A stretch of 64,000 bases of DNA from Hyalangium ruber. GTDB taxonomy: Bacteria; Myxococcota; Myxococcia; Myxococcales; Myxococcaceae. The notes beneath the pieces are model-generated. The model was not told the DNA's origin. It did no database searches and saw nothing but the letters and a program-made list of their open reading frames with translations. A program made the position numbers and the translations under genes. Every line of letters begins with the position of its first letter. The stretch's first letter is position 1. The stretch lies in NCBI RefSeq assembly GCF_034259325.1, contig NZ_JAXIVS010000009.1, positions 310,001 to 374,000 of the forward strand, in the 5' to 3' direction. Of this stretch, positions 15,968 to 24,232 are shown piece after piece.

Positions 15968-17881
15968 CTAGCGCCGTGGGAGATCGATTTGCCGTGCTCC
16001 GCGCAGCCCTGCGAAGGCGCGCCCTGCGGCAATGAGCTGCATCCCCTTGAACTCGTCGCGCTCAAGGAGATCCACGAAGGGCCGTAGCAGGTAGTTCTCC
16101 TGTGCCGAGATGCCGATCTCGCTCAGGTTGGCGGGGAAGTCGATGAGCAGGAGCCCCGGGTAGGCGAAGGGCTCTGTCCTGCACAACTTGAGGAGCGCGT
16201 ACTGGTACGCCAGGAAGAAGTAGGCCCGCAGGTGGGCGCCGAGCATGCGTTGCCAAGGCTGACGATCCACGAGCAGGCGCAGGCGCTCCTCAGTCACCGT
16301 GACTGACACCTGGCGAGGCCCCCAGCGTGCGCGGTCCGGGCCATTCAGCGCGTTGAGGTAGTCCGTCATCGCCGCGGCCAGGCGGTCGCCCAGCTCGGTA
16401 AACTCGGGTTCAGCCTTCTTCTCTTGAACCGCGGACTTGAGCCTGGCGATGTCCTGCCGGAGCGCGTCCACGCGCCGTGCGAGTTCCTCGCGCCTATCAA
16501 GCGTCGTACCGATGCGCTGGAGTTGGCGGATGCGCTCCTGGAGGCGCCCTGTTTCTTGGTCTGCCACAGCTAGCTCCGGCGGCAAGATCCACGCGGCCGC
16601 GGTGCGCACCGGTCGCAGGAGCCCTTCGAGGCGCGTGATTTCCTCCGCCACATCCTGGCCTAGCAGGCGTGCCTCGGCATCCTCGGCTTTGAGCCGCTCG
16701 AGGAGTCCTTCCAACTCCGATGCCTCCTCCTTCAACTGCTGTCGCTCGAAGTCGAGCCGGGCGGTTGTGGACTTGCCAGGCTCGGTGGGTTGAGTGAGAG
16801 GCTGGTGGCAGAGGTAACACTCGTGAGGAGGAGCAGCTTGCTGCGAGACCGCTCGGTCGCACACAGGGCAGTGAGTGACGCGGAGCGGGCCCAAGATATC
16901 TCCTGCTGACCGCGCTCGATCCAGCTTCGCCAACTCGCTGCGTGCGCTGTTGAGCCGAAGGGTGAGGGACGCGATTCGCTCTGTTCCGCGCTCGACCTGC
17001 TCCTTCAACCGTGTGCGGCGCGCTCGCGCGGCTTCAAGTGCCGTCCCGTACTTGGCGAAAGTCTCTGCCTGGGATGAACTCGCTTCCGCGGCGCCAGCTT
17101 CCGCGTCACGGCGTAGACTCTCCAGGGCCGCGGTTCGTTGTGCTTGTCCGGCTGCCACCTGTTCCTCTAGCTGTCGGATGGCAGCCGCCAGCGAGTCGCG
17201 GGTGAAGCCGGCGCTGGCCTCCTCCACGGTGACCATCTCGCGGGCGATTTCTTGAACGGTCTGCTCGAAGGTGGCCTTCTGAGCCTCGAGCCTTGTTTGT
17301 TGCTTCTGGGCCTCGACGAGCCGTGCGTAGTCCGAGGAGAACACAGCAGGGGCAGCGCCCAAGAACAGTACGACGGCTGCGTGCTGTTCTGCCTCTATCT
17401 GCTTGACGATGAACTCATGCCACGAGTCTTCTCGCCGGTAGAGGTGTCGAAGCAGCATGCGCCAGCTCAGGTCTGGCCACGTGTTCTCCGAGTACGGATC
17501 CCCCTTGGGGATCCGTACTAACGGGAGGCCCAGGTGCTGCAGGAAAAAGGCCGAGAACTCGGAAGCGGGCACCGACTCATCGTTGATGAGGAGCTTGGTG
17601 CGGCCACCTTTTTCCGTCCAGCGGCGCTCAAGGATGAGCGGTTCTCCGTCGATGAGCAGCTCGACGCGAGCTCGGTCATAGTGAGCGACGACCTCCTCCC
17701 CGAGAGCGTCTTCCACCGTGCCTGTATCCCCCAAGAGGTAGTCGAGCGTTTGCAGCCATTTGGTCTTGCCGGCATTGGGCTCGCCGACGATGACGTTCAC
17801 GCCGGAGGCGAACTCCAGCTCCTCGCAGACATCACCGCTGAAGCGCTGAAGTCGCTGCACGTTGAGAATCTTCGCCGTCAT
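15968..17881 (-). CDS. SMC/Rad50-like ABC ATPase of an ABC-3C system
   Basis: 637 aa. Walker A GEPNAGKT (K39) lies near the start. Long coiled-coil arms fill the middle (about 190-340 and 370-520), with two CxxC pairs between them (CPVC and CYLC, about 339-358) like a Rad50 zinc hook. Walker B LLLIDFP is near 580; the usual Glu after the Asp is replaced by Phe, so ATP hydrolysis may be slow or altered. The start ATG overlaps the stop of the middle-component gene (ATGA at 17878). In ABC three-component systems this ATPase is thought to sense foreign nucleic acid and release the effector, here the DUF4297 nuclease upstream. Confidence 0.8.
   Translation of the reverse strand: MTAKILNVQRLQRFSGDVCEELEFASGVNVIVGEPNAGKTKWLQTLDYLLGDTGTVEDALGEEVVAHYDRARVELLIDGEPLILERRWTEKGGRTKLLINDESVPASEFSAFFLQHLGLPLVRIPKGDPYSENTWPDLSWRMLLRHLYRREDSWHEFIVKQIEAEQHAAVVLFLGAAPAVFSSDYARLVEAQKQQTRLEAQKATFEQTVQEIAREMVTVEEASAGFTRDSLAAAIRQLEEQVAAGQAQRTAALESLRRDAEAGAAEASSSQAETFAKYGTALEAARARRTRLKEQVERGTERIASLTLRLNSARSELAKLDRARSAGDILGPLRVTHCPVCDRAVSQQAAPPHECYLCHQPLTQPTEPGKSTTARLDFERQQLKEEASELEGLLERLKAEDAEARLLGQDVAEEITRLEGLLRPVRTAAAWILPPELAVADQETGRLQERIRQLQRIGTTLDRREELARRVDALRQDIARLKSAVQEKKAEPEFTELGDRLAAAMTDYLNALNGPDRARWGPRQVSVTVTEERLRLLVDRQPWQRMLGAHLRAYFFLAYQYALLKLCRTEPFAYPGLLLIDFPANLSEIGISAQENYLLRPFVDLLERDEFKGMQLIAAGRAFAGLRGARQIDLPRR
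17491..17519. repeat. Perfect 13-bp inverted repeat inside the ABC-3C ATPase gene
   Basis: Arms AGTACGGATCCCC (17491-17503) and GGGGATCCGTACT (17507-17519) flank a 3-nt loop. The element lies wholly within the coding sequence and translates as VRIPKGDPY with neighbours. Perfect arms this long inside a gene are unusual. Confidence 0.7.
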
Positions 17882-18447
17882 TCCTCGATGACCTCTCCCA
17901 GCTTGCGAGCGGCCACTTCCTGGTCGAACAGCCGGTAGATGAGTTCCTTGAGTGCTGTCCCACTCTCGCCACCAAGCACTGTGCGCACGCGCTTCATCTG
18001 CTCCATGAGCTCCTGGAACGGTCCCTGGGCTCCCAATTGCTCTGCTGCTCCAGCCCCCTTTTCGGTGAGCTGAAAACGAAAGGGCTTGGTTCCGTCCCGG
18101 GTGACACGTACCAGCCCTTTGCCTTCCAGATAGGCAAGCACGTGGTAGTAGCGGTGGTCCCACGGTCCGTAGTGGTGGCGTACCATGTTCGATTCGACTG
18201 CGGGCAGGACCGTCGGTACTGGGGCCCCGCGTTCGGCGCAGGCCCGAGCGAAGAAAGCAGGGTAGCGCACGAAGAAGTCCAGCTTGGCCAGCTTCGTCAG
18301 GCCATCGATGCCTCCCTTGGCCTTGCCCTTGGTACCACCGCACACCTTGAGCAGGAGGAGCAGGCGCGCCGCATGGAACTCGACGAGCTCGTCGGGCACC
18401 AGAGGGAGCCCGGCCGGGTAGTCGCGCAGGTTGCGGATGGATCTCAT
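17878..18447 (-). CDS. ABC-3C middle component with winged-helix end
   Basis: 189 aa from ATG 18447, which shares one base with the stop of the nuclease gene (TGATG). The first 75 residues (HAARLLLLLKVCGG, GGIDGLTKLAKLDFFVRYP) form a helical domain with the 'KLDFF' core typical of middle components. Residues about 90-140 (YYHVLAYLEGKGLVRVTRDG, FQLTEKGAGAAEQL) read as a winged helix. In ABC-3C systems this subunit bridges the ATPase and the effector. Gene order, spacing and sequence all fit. Confidence 0.75.
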   Translation of the reverse strand: MRSIRNLRDYPAGLPLVPDELVEFHAARLLLLLKVCGGTKGKAKGGIDGLTKLAKLDFFVRYPAFFARACAERGAPVPTVLPAVESNMVRHHYGPWDHRYYHVLAYLEGKGLVRVTRDGTKPFRFQLTEKGAGAAEQLGAQGPFQELMEQMKRVRTVLGGESGTALKELIYRLFDQEVAARKLGEVIEE

Positions 18448-19604
18448 CACGCCTCCCACTCGAAGGTGTGTAGACCACGCTTCACCAACTCGTACATCGT
18501 CCCTCGAAAGTAGGTGAGTGGTGGGCGTGTGCCTGCTGGCAGGGAGGCATGGAGCTCCTCCAGTGCCTTGAGGCAGCGGAGGTACCTGGCCTTGGGAGAT
18601 TCGTTAGGGCCAGGCTCGTATTCCAGCCGAAGCCGGTGAAGGAGAGCCTCGATCTCGTTGAAGGCGTCCTGAGCGCCCTGGATCGATAGGTACTCCTGGC
18701 GGCGGATGGCAGCCTGATGGTCTGCGTGCTCTTGAAGGACGTGCTCGATCTCCACTTCCGCCATCCCCATCTGAGTGAGCGCCCGCCGGAGGGGATTGCC
18801 GCCAGCTGCGGTATATGGCTGCTTGAGAGCGGCGATCTTCGCCTTGAGCTCTGACAGGAGATGCTGCGAGCGCAGCTTCTTCGCGTCGAAGGGCGGCGGC
18901 ACGCGAGCGGACGCCGCACGGTCCACCGCACGCAGGAGGAAGTCGTACACCTCGCGCACGTGATCGGGCGCCGACATGTCGAAGAAGTCATGCAGGTAGC
19001 CCGTCAGGCGCACCGTCGCGGAGTTACGGACGGCGTCTTCGGGGCCACGGACCTCCCACAGCACCGACTCGAGCCAGAAGAGCAGGCCGCCAGGACCGTC
19101 GACATGAAGATCTTGAAGAACTTCGGTGATCCTCTTGAGGATCTCTCGTACCTCTGGATGGTCGCGATGCCGCTGCGGAGCACCCCGAGCGTGTGTCAGC
19201 ACCCGGAGCTGTGTATGGATGTCCGCCGCGGTGATGAGCCGGAAGCGGTGGGGCTCCTGACACCGAGCCTGCGCCATCGAGCGCTCGAGGATGCTCGACC
19301 CGGGCACCTCCGCCTTGTCCTTCTTGCTGCGGCGACAGAGGACCGCAGTGGACCACAAGGCATCGCGGCGCTCGGCCTTAACCTGAACGAACTCGACCTC
19401 TTGGACGCCCTTCTCGTTCCAGATGATGGTCAGGTCGTCATGCACCTCGCACCAGACAGACTCGATGAGCCGGTCGGCCAGCATCTCGATGCAGAAGCTG
19501 ACGGCGACGTGGTCCTGGTAGGCGAAGCCACTCCGCGCTGTCGTTCCGCCGGACTCGAGCGGCGTGAGCTCGTGGATGGAGGGCGGCTTGGGCGCAGGAG
19601 GCAA
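18447..19604 (-). CDS. DUF4297-type nuclease effector (Cap4-like) of the ABC-3C operon
   Basis: 385 aa. It starts at TTG 19604 behind AGAGGA. The opening GGTTARSGFAYQDHVAVSF is the signature start of DUF4297/Cap4 nuclease domains. The PD-(D/E)xK core follows as CEVHDDLTII and EVEFVQVKAE, with the acidic D residues and the final K. The C-terminal half is mostly helical. Effectors of this type cut double-stranded DNA. It is the first gene of a three-gene operon with one-base and four-base overlaps, so it is made together with its regulators. Confidence 0.8.
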   Translation of the reverse strand: MPPAPKPPSIHELTPLESGGTTARSGFAYQDHVAVSFCIEMLADRLIESVWCEVHDDLTIIWNEKGVQEVEFVQVKAERRDALWSTAVLCRRSKKDKAEVPGSSILERSMAQARCQEPHRFRLITAADIHTQLRVLTHARGAPQRHRDHPEVREILKRITEVLQDLHVDGPGGLLFWLESVLWEVRGPEDAVRNSATVRLTGYLHDFFDMSAPDHVREVYDFLLRAVDRAASARVPPPFDAKKLRSQHLLSELKAKIAALKQPYTAAGGNPLRRALTQMGMAEVEIEHVLQEHADHQAAIRRQEYLSIQGAQDAFNEIEALLHRLRLEYEPGPNESPKARYLRCLKALEELHASLPAGTRPPLTYFRGTMYELVKRGLHTFEWEA

Positions 19605-19791
19605 GGCGTCCTCTCAGCAGGACAACTTCGGCAGCAGGCTCTGGAATCTCTTGGTTTTCAGGTACCAAATCAAGAAACCAGTGTGGGTGCCAGAACTACA
19701 GGCTGCTTCAGGAGGATAGCGCGGGCTAGGAGCAGGAACTGGCCGGGGAGCTCCCTGGGACATCAAGGAGCTGATCCTCCAGAGGAGTCCG

Positions 19792-20688
19792 TCAGCGGGC
19801 GAGGCGGGCCACGGCCTCAGAGACCAGTCGCTGGGTGGCCTCGCGCATCGCCGCCTCGTACCGGGACCTGAGCCACCGGTAGAGGTAATCGGGGACTGGT
19901 GTCTGCTCTCGCCGGAGCAAGAGGAGACGGTCCTGCACAAGTCGGAGCTTCGCGTCGGGTATGGCTCCACCGTTGGTGACTCCCTCCTCCCAGGTTGAGG
20001 AGAGCTCTTCGATGAAGCGTTCTTGTTCTGCTCCTGCGCGGCGATGGGCCTTGAAGGTCTTGATGGTGTGCTGGAGAGCAGGCATCAGAGGGACGGCGAA
20101 GCCAACGAGGAAGCTGGAGAGGCTCTGATTCGTCGCTAGAGCCAGCGCCACTGCCGCGACCACCAGGACCAGGGCGATGGAGGCAAGGAGGAACTGGTAG
20201 AGATGCCGGGCACGGTGGTCCCAGGCCACGCAGCTTCTCTGGCTGGCTAGAACTGCGAGGGCTCTCGGAAGAGGGCCCGCGTCGGCGTACCAGCCCTTGA
20301 GGATTGGGTCCCCTTTCGCGGGTTTTCCAGCATCCACTATTGCTTCCGGTATCGGCCGTACACCAAGAGCCGGGTTCCAGGGCAGTCCGAAGACGCGCGT
20401 ATCGAAGTCCTCCTGGATGAGCGCTGCCTTCTGCCGGTTCTGTTCCTCCAGTCCATCGAGCAACACCAACTCGACGAGCGTCCAGAGCAGGGCGAAGAGC
20501 CCCAATGCTGCCGATGCTTTCGGCCAGTAGATCGCCACGGGGAGTGAGCCGATTGCCAAGAGGGTGACAACGAGCACACTCGCTCCGCGCACCGCCTTGG
20601 CGCGCGAGTAGAGGGCTCGTTGGGCAGCAAGTCGCTCAAGGTTCTCCTCGAGGTCTTGTCGCAGGCTGATGTCGTTGGGGACGCTCAC
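19792..20688 (-). CDS. CBASS four-transmembrane effector (S-4TM type)
   Basis: 298 aa from the GTG at 20688, which follows AGGAGGAG by 5 nt; the longer ATG frame from 20811 would overlap the cyclase by 113 bp and is unlikely. Two pairs of membrane helices are seen: VLVVTLLAIGSLPVAIYW and LGLFALLWTLVELVLL near 35-80, then LYQFLLASIALVLVVAAVAL and LSSFLVGFAVPLMPAL near 165-215, with a soluble region between and a charged C-terminal tail. This is the layout of the SMODS-associated 4TM effector. On binding the cyclic nucleotide made by the neighbouring enzyme it should breach the inner membrane and kill or arrest the infected cell. Confidence 0.85.
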   Translation of the reverse strand: MSVPNDISLRQDLEENLERLAAQRALYSRAKAVRGASVLVVTLLAIGSLPVAIYWPKASAALGLFALLWTLVELVLLDGLEEQNRQKAALIQEDFDTRVFGLPWNPALGVRPIPEAIVDAGKPAKGDPILKGWYADAGPLPRALAVLASQRSCVAWDHRARHLYQFLLASIALVLVVAAVALALATNQSLSSFLVGFAVPLMPALQHTIKTFKAHRRAGAEQERFIEELSSTWEEGVTNGGAIPDAKLRLVQDRLLLLRREQTPVPDYLYRWLRSRYEAAMREATQRLVSEAVARLAR

Positions 20689-20698
20689 CGTACTCCTC

Positions 20699-21595
20699 CT
20701 ACCGGCGGGCAGGGAACCCGTCGTTGAAGACGATGCGCCACTGCCGGAAAGCCTCGTCGATTCGACCGTTGTCCTCGGCCCAGAGCGCGGCATCCGCGTG
20801 CTCGGCCGCATGCGAGGCGTGGTTCACCAGGCTGCGCGCTTGCGCAGCCGTGTAGACGATGGGGATTCGACCGGAGATGCCCAACGGGTCATTCAGCGCA
20901 CGCCCTTCGCGGTCCCGCAGGAGCCTGAAGGCATCGCGCAGGCAGGCTCCATAGCCCTTGATGCCTTCGCAGGTGCCTGTGGATGCTAGGAGCAGCTCGA
21001 GGTGAAAGGAGAGGAAGGGGATATTGGGGCTGCGCGCGTACTTCCAAGCCTTCAGGAGGCGAATGGTCCCTTTGAGCTTGTTGCGGGAGGCCAAGCCCTT
21101 CAGCACAAGGTACTTGCTGTGTCGCTGCGGCGAGGTGTCAAGCCACCCCTCCGCTCCATCAGGGATGGCGAACACGGGATAGCCATCTTGTCCAGTCGTG
21201 CCGTGCCAGAAGCCAGGCACCACATCCACTGCACCCTCGCCTCCCTGAAATTTGACCACGACGGAGGGACCGTCGCTGCGAATCTCGGTGGTCTTGAACC
21301 GGGCAGCGAGCGCCTTCCGAACGTTCGTGAGCACGGTGCTTGAGCGCACCACAGACCCACCATACGTCACGTCGTCCTTGCTGATCACCGCGAGGTAGTC
21401 CACGTCCGAGTGGTAGCGGATGGCGGTTTCCCGGGTGTGGCTGCCGATGACTTCGAGCCTGTTGAGCTTCTTGAAGGCGACGACGAGTGCCTGCTTGATG
21501 CTGCGCCCGTGCGATCTGCGGGCGATCACTTCCCCTGGATTCGGCTCGATCCGGGCAAGCAACTCGGCAAAACCTTCAGAAACCGTCCTGGGCAT
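20699..21595 (-). CDS. CD-NTase (SMODS), CBASS signal synthase
   Basis: 298 aa. I chose ATG 21595 because it follows an AGGAGGGGG site. The active site is plain: GSHTRETAIRYHSDVDYLAV gives G51-S52 and the metal-binding D64 and D66, with the third Asp at D124 (GAVDVVPGF). The enzyme makes a cyclic di- or trinucleotide when phage infection is sensed. The stop sits 10 nt before the effector start, forming a minimal two-gene (type I) CBASS with no Cap2/Cap3 or HORMA/TRIP13 accessory. Which nucleotide is made cannot be read from the sequence. Confidence 0.9.
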   Translation of the reverse strand: MPRTVSEGFAELLARIEPNPGEVIARRSHGRSIKQALVVAFKKLNRLEVIGSHTRETAIRYHSDVDYLAVISKDDVTYGGSVVRSSTVLTNVRKALAARFKTTEIRSDGPSVVVKFQGGEGAVDVVPGFWHGTTGQDGYPVFAIPDGAEGWLDTSPQRHSKYLVLKGLASRNKLKGTIRLLKAWKYARSPNIPFLSFHLELLLASTGTCEGIKGYGACLRDAFRLLRDREGRALNDPLGISGRIPIVYTAAQARSLVNHASHAAEHADAALWAEDNGRIDEAFRQWRIVFNDGFPARR

Positions 21596-21797
21596 CCAGT
21601 CCCCCTCCTGGGCAGTATGCCGGCGACCTATACCAGGAACCGCCGCCGAAGTAGGGGGGCATGCTCCAGGTGCTCCAGTCCAGCTGGGCTTTGGTGGGTG
21701 CAGCCCACCGCGAAGACGATGGGGCCTGGTGAGAAGGAGGCTGTTCATCGAGTAGACTGCGGCAGAGCCCATGTGGGCTGTCGTCCGGGGGGAACTC

Positions 21798-22892
21798 GTG
21801 TCTGAACGCCGCCACTATGTGCCCGTGCTGAAGCTCCTCCAGGGAGAGCGCGGGGCCCTACAGGAACTCGCTCCAGAGCACCGGAAGCGCGTGACGCCGC
21901 TCTTGGAGATTCACCCACCTCGGTGGAAGAGGGTCGTCGAGGACAAGGAGAAGACGACACGGCCGCAGACTCTGGAGGAGGTGCTGAACAAGGTCGGACC
22001 GAATCTGGCCAAGGCCCTCGCCCAGGGACGAGCTTTCATCGACGGGTTGTACCTTCCGCCGGCAATGAAGATGGCGTCGGGCGAGCACCCGCTCGCATAC
22101 GTCATGGAGGAGGCACGAAGGGCAGAGGCGCAACTCGTTCCCGTCACAAGCCCCGAGCGGGCAGAAGGGTATCAGGTGGCAGTGAAGGCTGCGGTGGCTG
22201 CCGACAAACTCGGGGTGTGCATCCGGCTTCGCAGGGCGGAACTTTTCGATAATGACTTGAAGGGGAAGCTACAGCGAGTGCTCGAGGGTGTCGGAGCAGT
22301 GCCTGAAACAGCAGACCTCGTCTTGGATGTTGGCCAGGTTCAGGCCGATGACGTCAACATGCTCTCCAAGAGCATCATCGGTGTCCTGGCTACGCTTCCT
22401 CACGTGAAGAAGTGGCGCACGATCACTCTCGCTTCAGGCGCCTTCCCACAGAAGATCAGCCACATTGACGGCATGGAGAAGGTGCCACGCGCGGACTGGC
22501 TCCTGTGGAAATCCATCGTCAGCAAGGCGGAGGCGTTGGTGCGGCTGCCCGTCTACGGGGACTACTCGGTTCAGTACACAGAGCCGGCCACCCCTGAGGC
22601 GACCATTCACATGGGCAGTGCCAACATCCGTTACACCGCGGATGATCACTGGCTGGTGCTCAGAGGGCTCGGCCTCAAGCAGCACGGGTACGAGCAGTAC
22701 CACGAGCTCGCCAATCACATCAGGAGTCAGGAGTGCTACGCCGGGCGGGGGTTCTGCTGGGGGGACGAGTACATCTTCAACTGTGCCGGGGGCGCCGAGA
22801 CGCCTGGCAGCCAATCCACGTGGCGCAAGGTTGCTACGAGCCACCATGTCGCCCACGTCCTGCGGCAGCTCACCACCCGACGCGGGACTTGA
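21798..22892 (+). CDS. Beta-family protein (T4 beta-protein-like)
   Basis: 364 aa. I start at GTG 21798 (MSERRHYVPVLK...), which has a GGGGGGA site 5 nt upstream; an ATG at 21771 is possible. The opening YVPVLKLLQGERGALQEL and the following TPLLEIHPP are typical of the Beta_protein family (PF14350, from memory), named after the phage T4 beta gene. Members are common in defence islands, often beside sce7726 proteins, with function unproven. Its end overlaps the convergent sce7726 gene by 23 bp. Confidence 0.75.
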   Translation: MSERRHYVPVLKLLQGERGALQELAPEHRKRVTPLLEIHPPRWKRVVEDKEKTTRPQTLEEVLNKVGPNLAKALAQGRAFIDGLYLPPAMKMASGEHPLAYVMEEARRAEAQLVPVTSPERAEGYQVAVKAAVAADKLGVCIRLRRAELFDNDLKGKLQRVLEGVGAVPETADLVLDVGQVQADDVNMLSKSIIGVLATLPHVKKWRTITLASGAFPQKISHIDGMEKVPRADWLLWKSIVSKAEALVRLPVYGDYSVQYTEPATPEATIHMGSANIRYTADDHWLVLRGLGLKQHGYEQYHELANHIRSQECYAGRGFCWGDEYIFNCAGGAETPGSQSTWRKVATSHHVAHVLRQLTTRRGT

Positions 22893-23430
22893 GCCGGCGG
22901 CGCACCTCCGCCCGAAGAGAATCGGGTGGAAGTACCCCGACGAGCCGCTCGTACAGCACCTTGCGCGGTTTGCTGCGTAGCCCCGTTGCGACTCCGAGTG
23001 CCTCCAGCACCTCCAGGACCTCGTCGCGCCAGAGGAGCTTGGCCACCGCGAGAGGCTGCTGCTGTGGATTGGCACGCGCCTTCCGGTGCCGCTTGAGCAG
23101 GACGGAACCATCTGGCTGGGCTACGGCCTTCTCGACGCCCCACCATGGGGGGATGATGGTGAGTGCATCTTGAAGGTGGCTTGCGCCGACGACGAGAGTG
23201 GCCTTGTCGAGGACAGAGCTGTACGCCTGAACCTGGTGGGGAAGTCGGTCGAGGGTGTCACTCTCGCTCTTGAGCTCGTACCCGTGCAGTTCGCCGTTGA
23301 TGACCACCACGTCGACGAAAACCTGGCCGTGCTCCAGTCCCATCTCTTGACGGATGTGCGTGTCCGGATCGCCATCGTGAACAGCCTGGAGGCTCTCAGT
23401 CAGGGCTTGGCGCACGTCGCGGTCACGCAT
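22870..23430 (-). CDS. sce7726-family protein, predicted nuclease fold
   Basis: 186 aa from ATG 23430, chosen because family members begin MRDRDVR. The core D40-VVVINGELHGYE52-L-K54 is a PD-(D/E)xK nuclease signature. The remainder is helical and basic. The family (name taken from Sorangium) is usually encoded next to Beta-family proteins, as here, which points to one two-gene system, probably against foreign DNA. The two genes converge instead of forming an operon. Confidence 0.75.
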   Translation of the reverse strand: MRDRDVRQALTESLQAVHDGDPDTHIRQEMGLEHGQVFVDVVVINGELHGYELKSESDTLDRLPHQVQAYSSVLDKATLVVGASHLQDALTIIPPWWGVEKAVAQPDGSVLLKRHRKARANPQQQPLAVAKLLWRDEVLEVLEALGVATGLRSKPRKVLYERLVGVLPPDSLRAEVRRRLKSRVGW

Positions 23431-24017
23431 GGCCAACATCCTGGGTCGTCTCGCCGGGAGTCCTTTCGTACATTGCGGCACTGGATGCTACACGCATGGG
23501 CCCAATCTGGACAGAACGGAGCATGCCCGCTTTCCGGCCGGGTACGTGCCCAACCACTTCTTCAGCAGGTGCAGCACCGGCTGCTTGGCTGATGTCGACC
23601 TCGAATCAGGGGCCGCCAGCTCGTGACGCTCTCAGCCCGAGCCACGTAGGGTAGTCCCTTCATCACACTGGAAGTCCCCTCAAGACCGACGTCAGTACCG
23701 GCGCACGCAGGAAGGGGGGCTGGACGCTGGCGACCTCCTCGTGGCGAGACCGGTCGACCGAAAGCTCCAAGAACTGGCGGCTTCCATGTGACCCGTATGT
23801 GCCCCTCCAGCGCGGATTGAGGCGGAACCAGAGGGGACAGCACGGGACGGGGCGGGATGACGAGCCAGAGTGATTTGAGGGGGATGGCGGGTAACTGCGC
23901 GTCCTGCCAAAGGGTTTTCCATCACCCCTCACCGGGTTCGATCCCCGGCTCGTGCATGACCAACACCCGGCGGCCCCTCGGGCTGCCCAGCGGCTCTAGA
24001 CGGGGGAGCGAGGGCCC
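23431..24017. other. Gene-free region at the right end of the accessory island
   Basis: 587 bp with no frame of coding quality. It holds the tRNA-like structure at 23840-23956. No integrase gene is visible. I searched by eye for a second copy of the tRNA-Arg 3' end (TTCGAATCCTGTATCGCGC) and found none in the window. Confidence 0.5.
23840..23956 (+). other. tRNA-like structure or tRNA remnant
   Basis: A canonical T-arm (CCGGG-TTCGATC-CCCGG, 23932-23948) is followed directly by CTCGTGC (23949-23955), which can pair over 7 bp, one of them a wobble, with GCACGGG at 23840-23846, and then by A. Between them are 85 nt with no clear D-arm or anticodon arm, only a long stem of GGGG-ATGG type against CCAT-CACCCC. 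It is too long for a normal tRNA. It could be a decayed tRNA, an attachment-site relic or chance. Confidence 0.3.
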
Positions 24018-24070
24018 AAAAGAAAGGCCCGGAACCGAAGGGGGTTTCCCCAGCGATTCCGGGCCTTTGC
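24018..24070 (-). terminator. Intrinsic terminator of tRNA-Arg
   Basis: On the minus strand a perfect 9-bp stem (GGCCCGGAA/TTCCGGGCC, 24057-24065 with 24026-24034) encloses a loop with an inner GGGG/CCCC pairing, and is followed by TTTCTTTT (24025-24018). It lies just 3' of the tRNA and shows that the tRNA transcription unit is intact. Confidence 0.75.
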
Positions 24071-24075
24071 ACGTG

Positions 24076-24149
<74 letters not shown>

Positions 24150-24170
24150 ATCATGCCTACAGCGGGGGGA

Positions 24171-24199
24171 CAAGTAGCCGACTTCCCCTGCCGACGCAA
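24171..24199 (-). promoter_or_regulatory. Probable promoter of tRNA-Arg
   Basis: On the minus strand TTGCGT (24199-24194) and TACTTG (24176-24171) are separated by exactly 17 bp, placing initiation roughly 15 nt before the mature tRNA end. Both hexamers are moderate matches to the housekeeping sigma consensus. Confidence 0.45.
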
Positions 24200-24232
24200 G
24201 CACGCAATCCCACGACCCACGACCAGGCGACT

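Noticed and set aside
15968-18478. Single 836-aa protein covering both the ABC-3C ATPase and the middle component
   Set aside because: The frame only happens to stay open; the true ATPase start at 17881 overlaps the middle-component stop by ATGA, and the extra N-terminal part is compositionally a shadow.
19792-20811. ATG start at 20811 for the 4TM effector
   Set aside because: It would overlap the cyclase by 113 bp; GTG 20688 has a strong ribosome site at the right distance.
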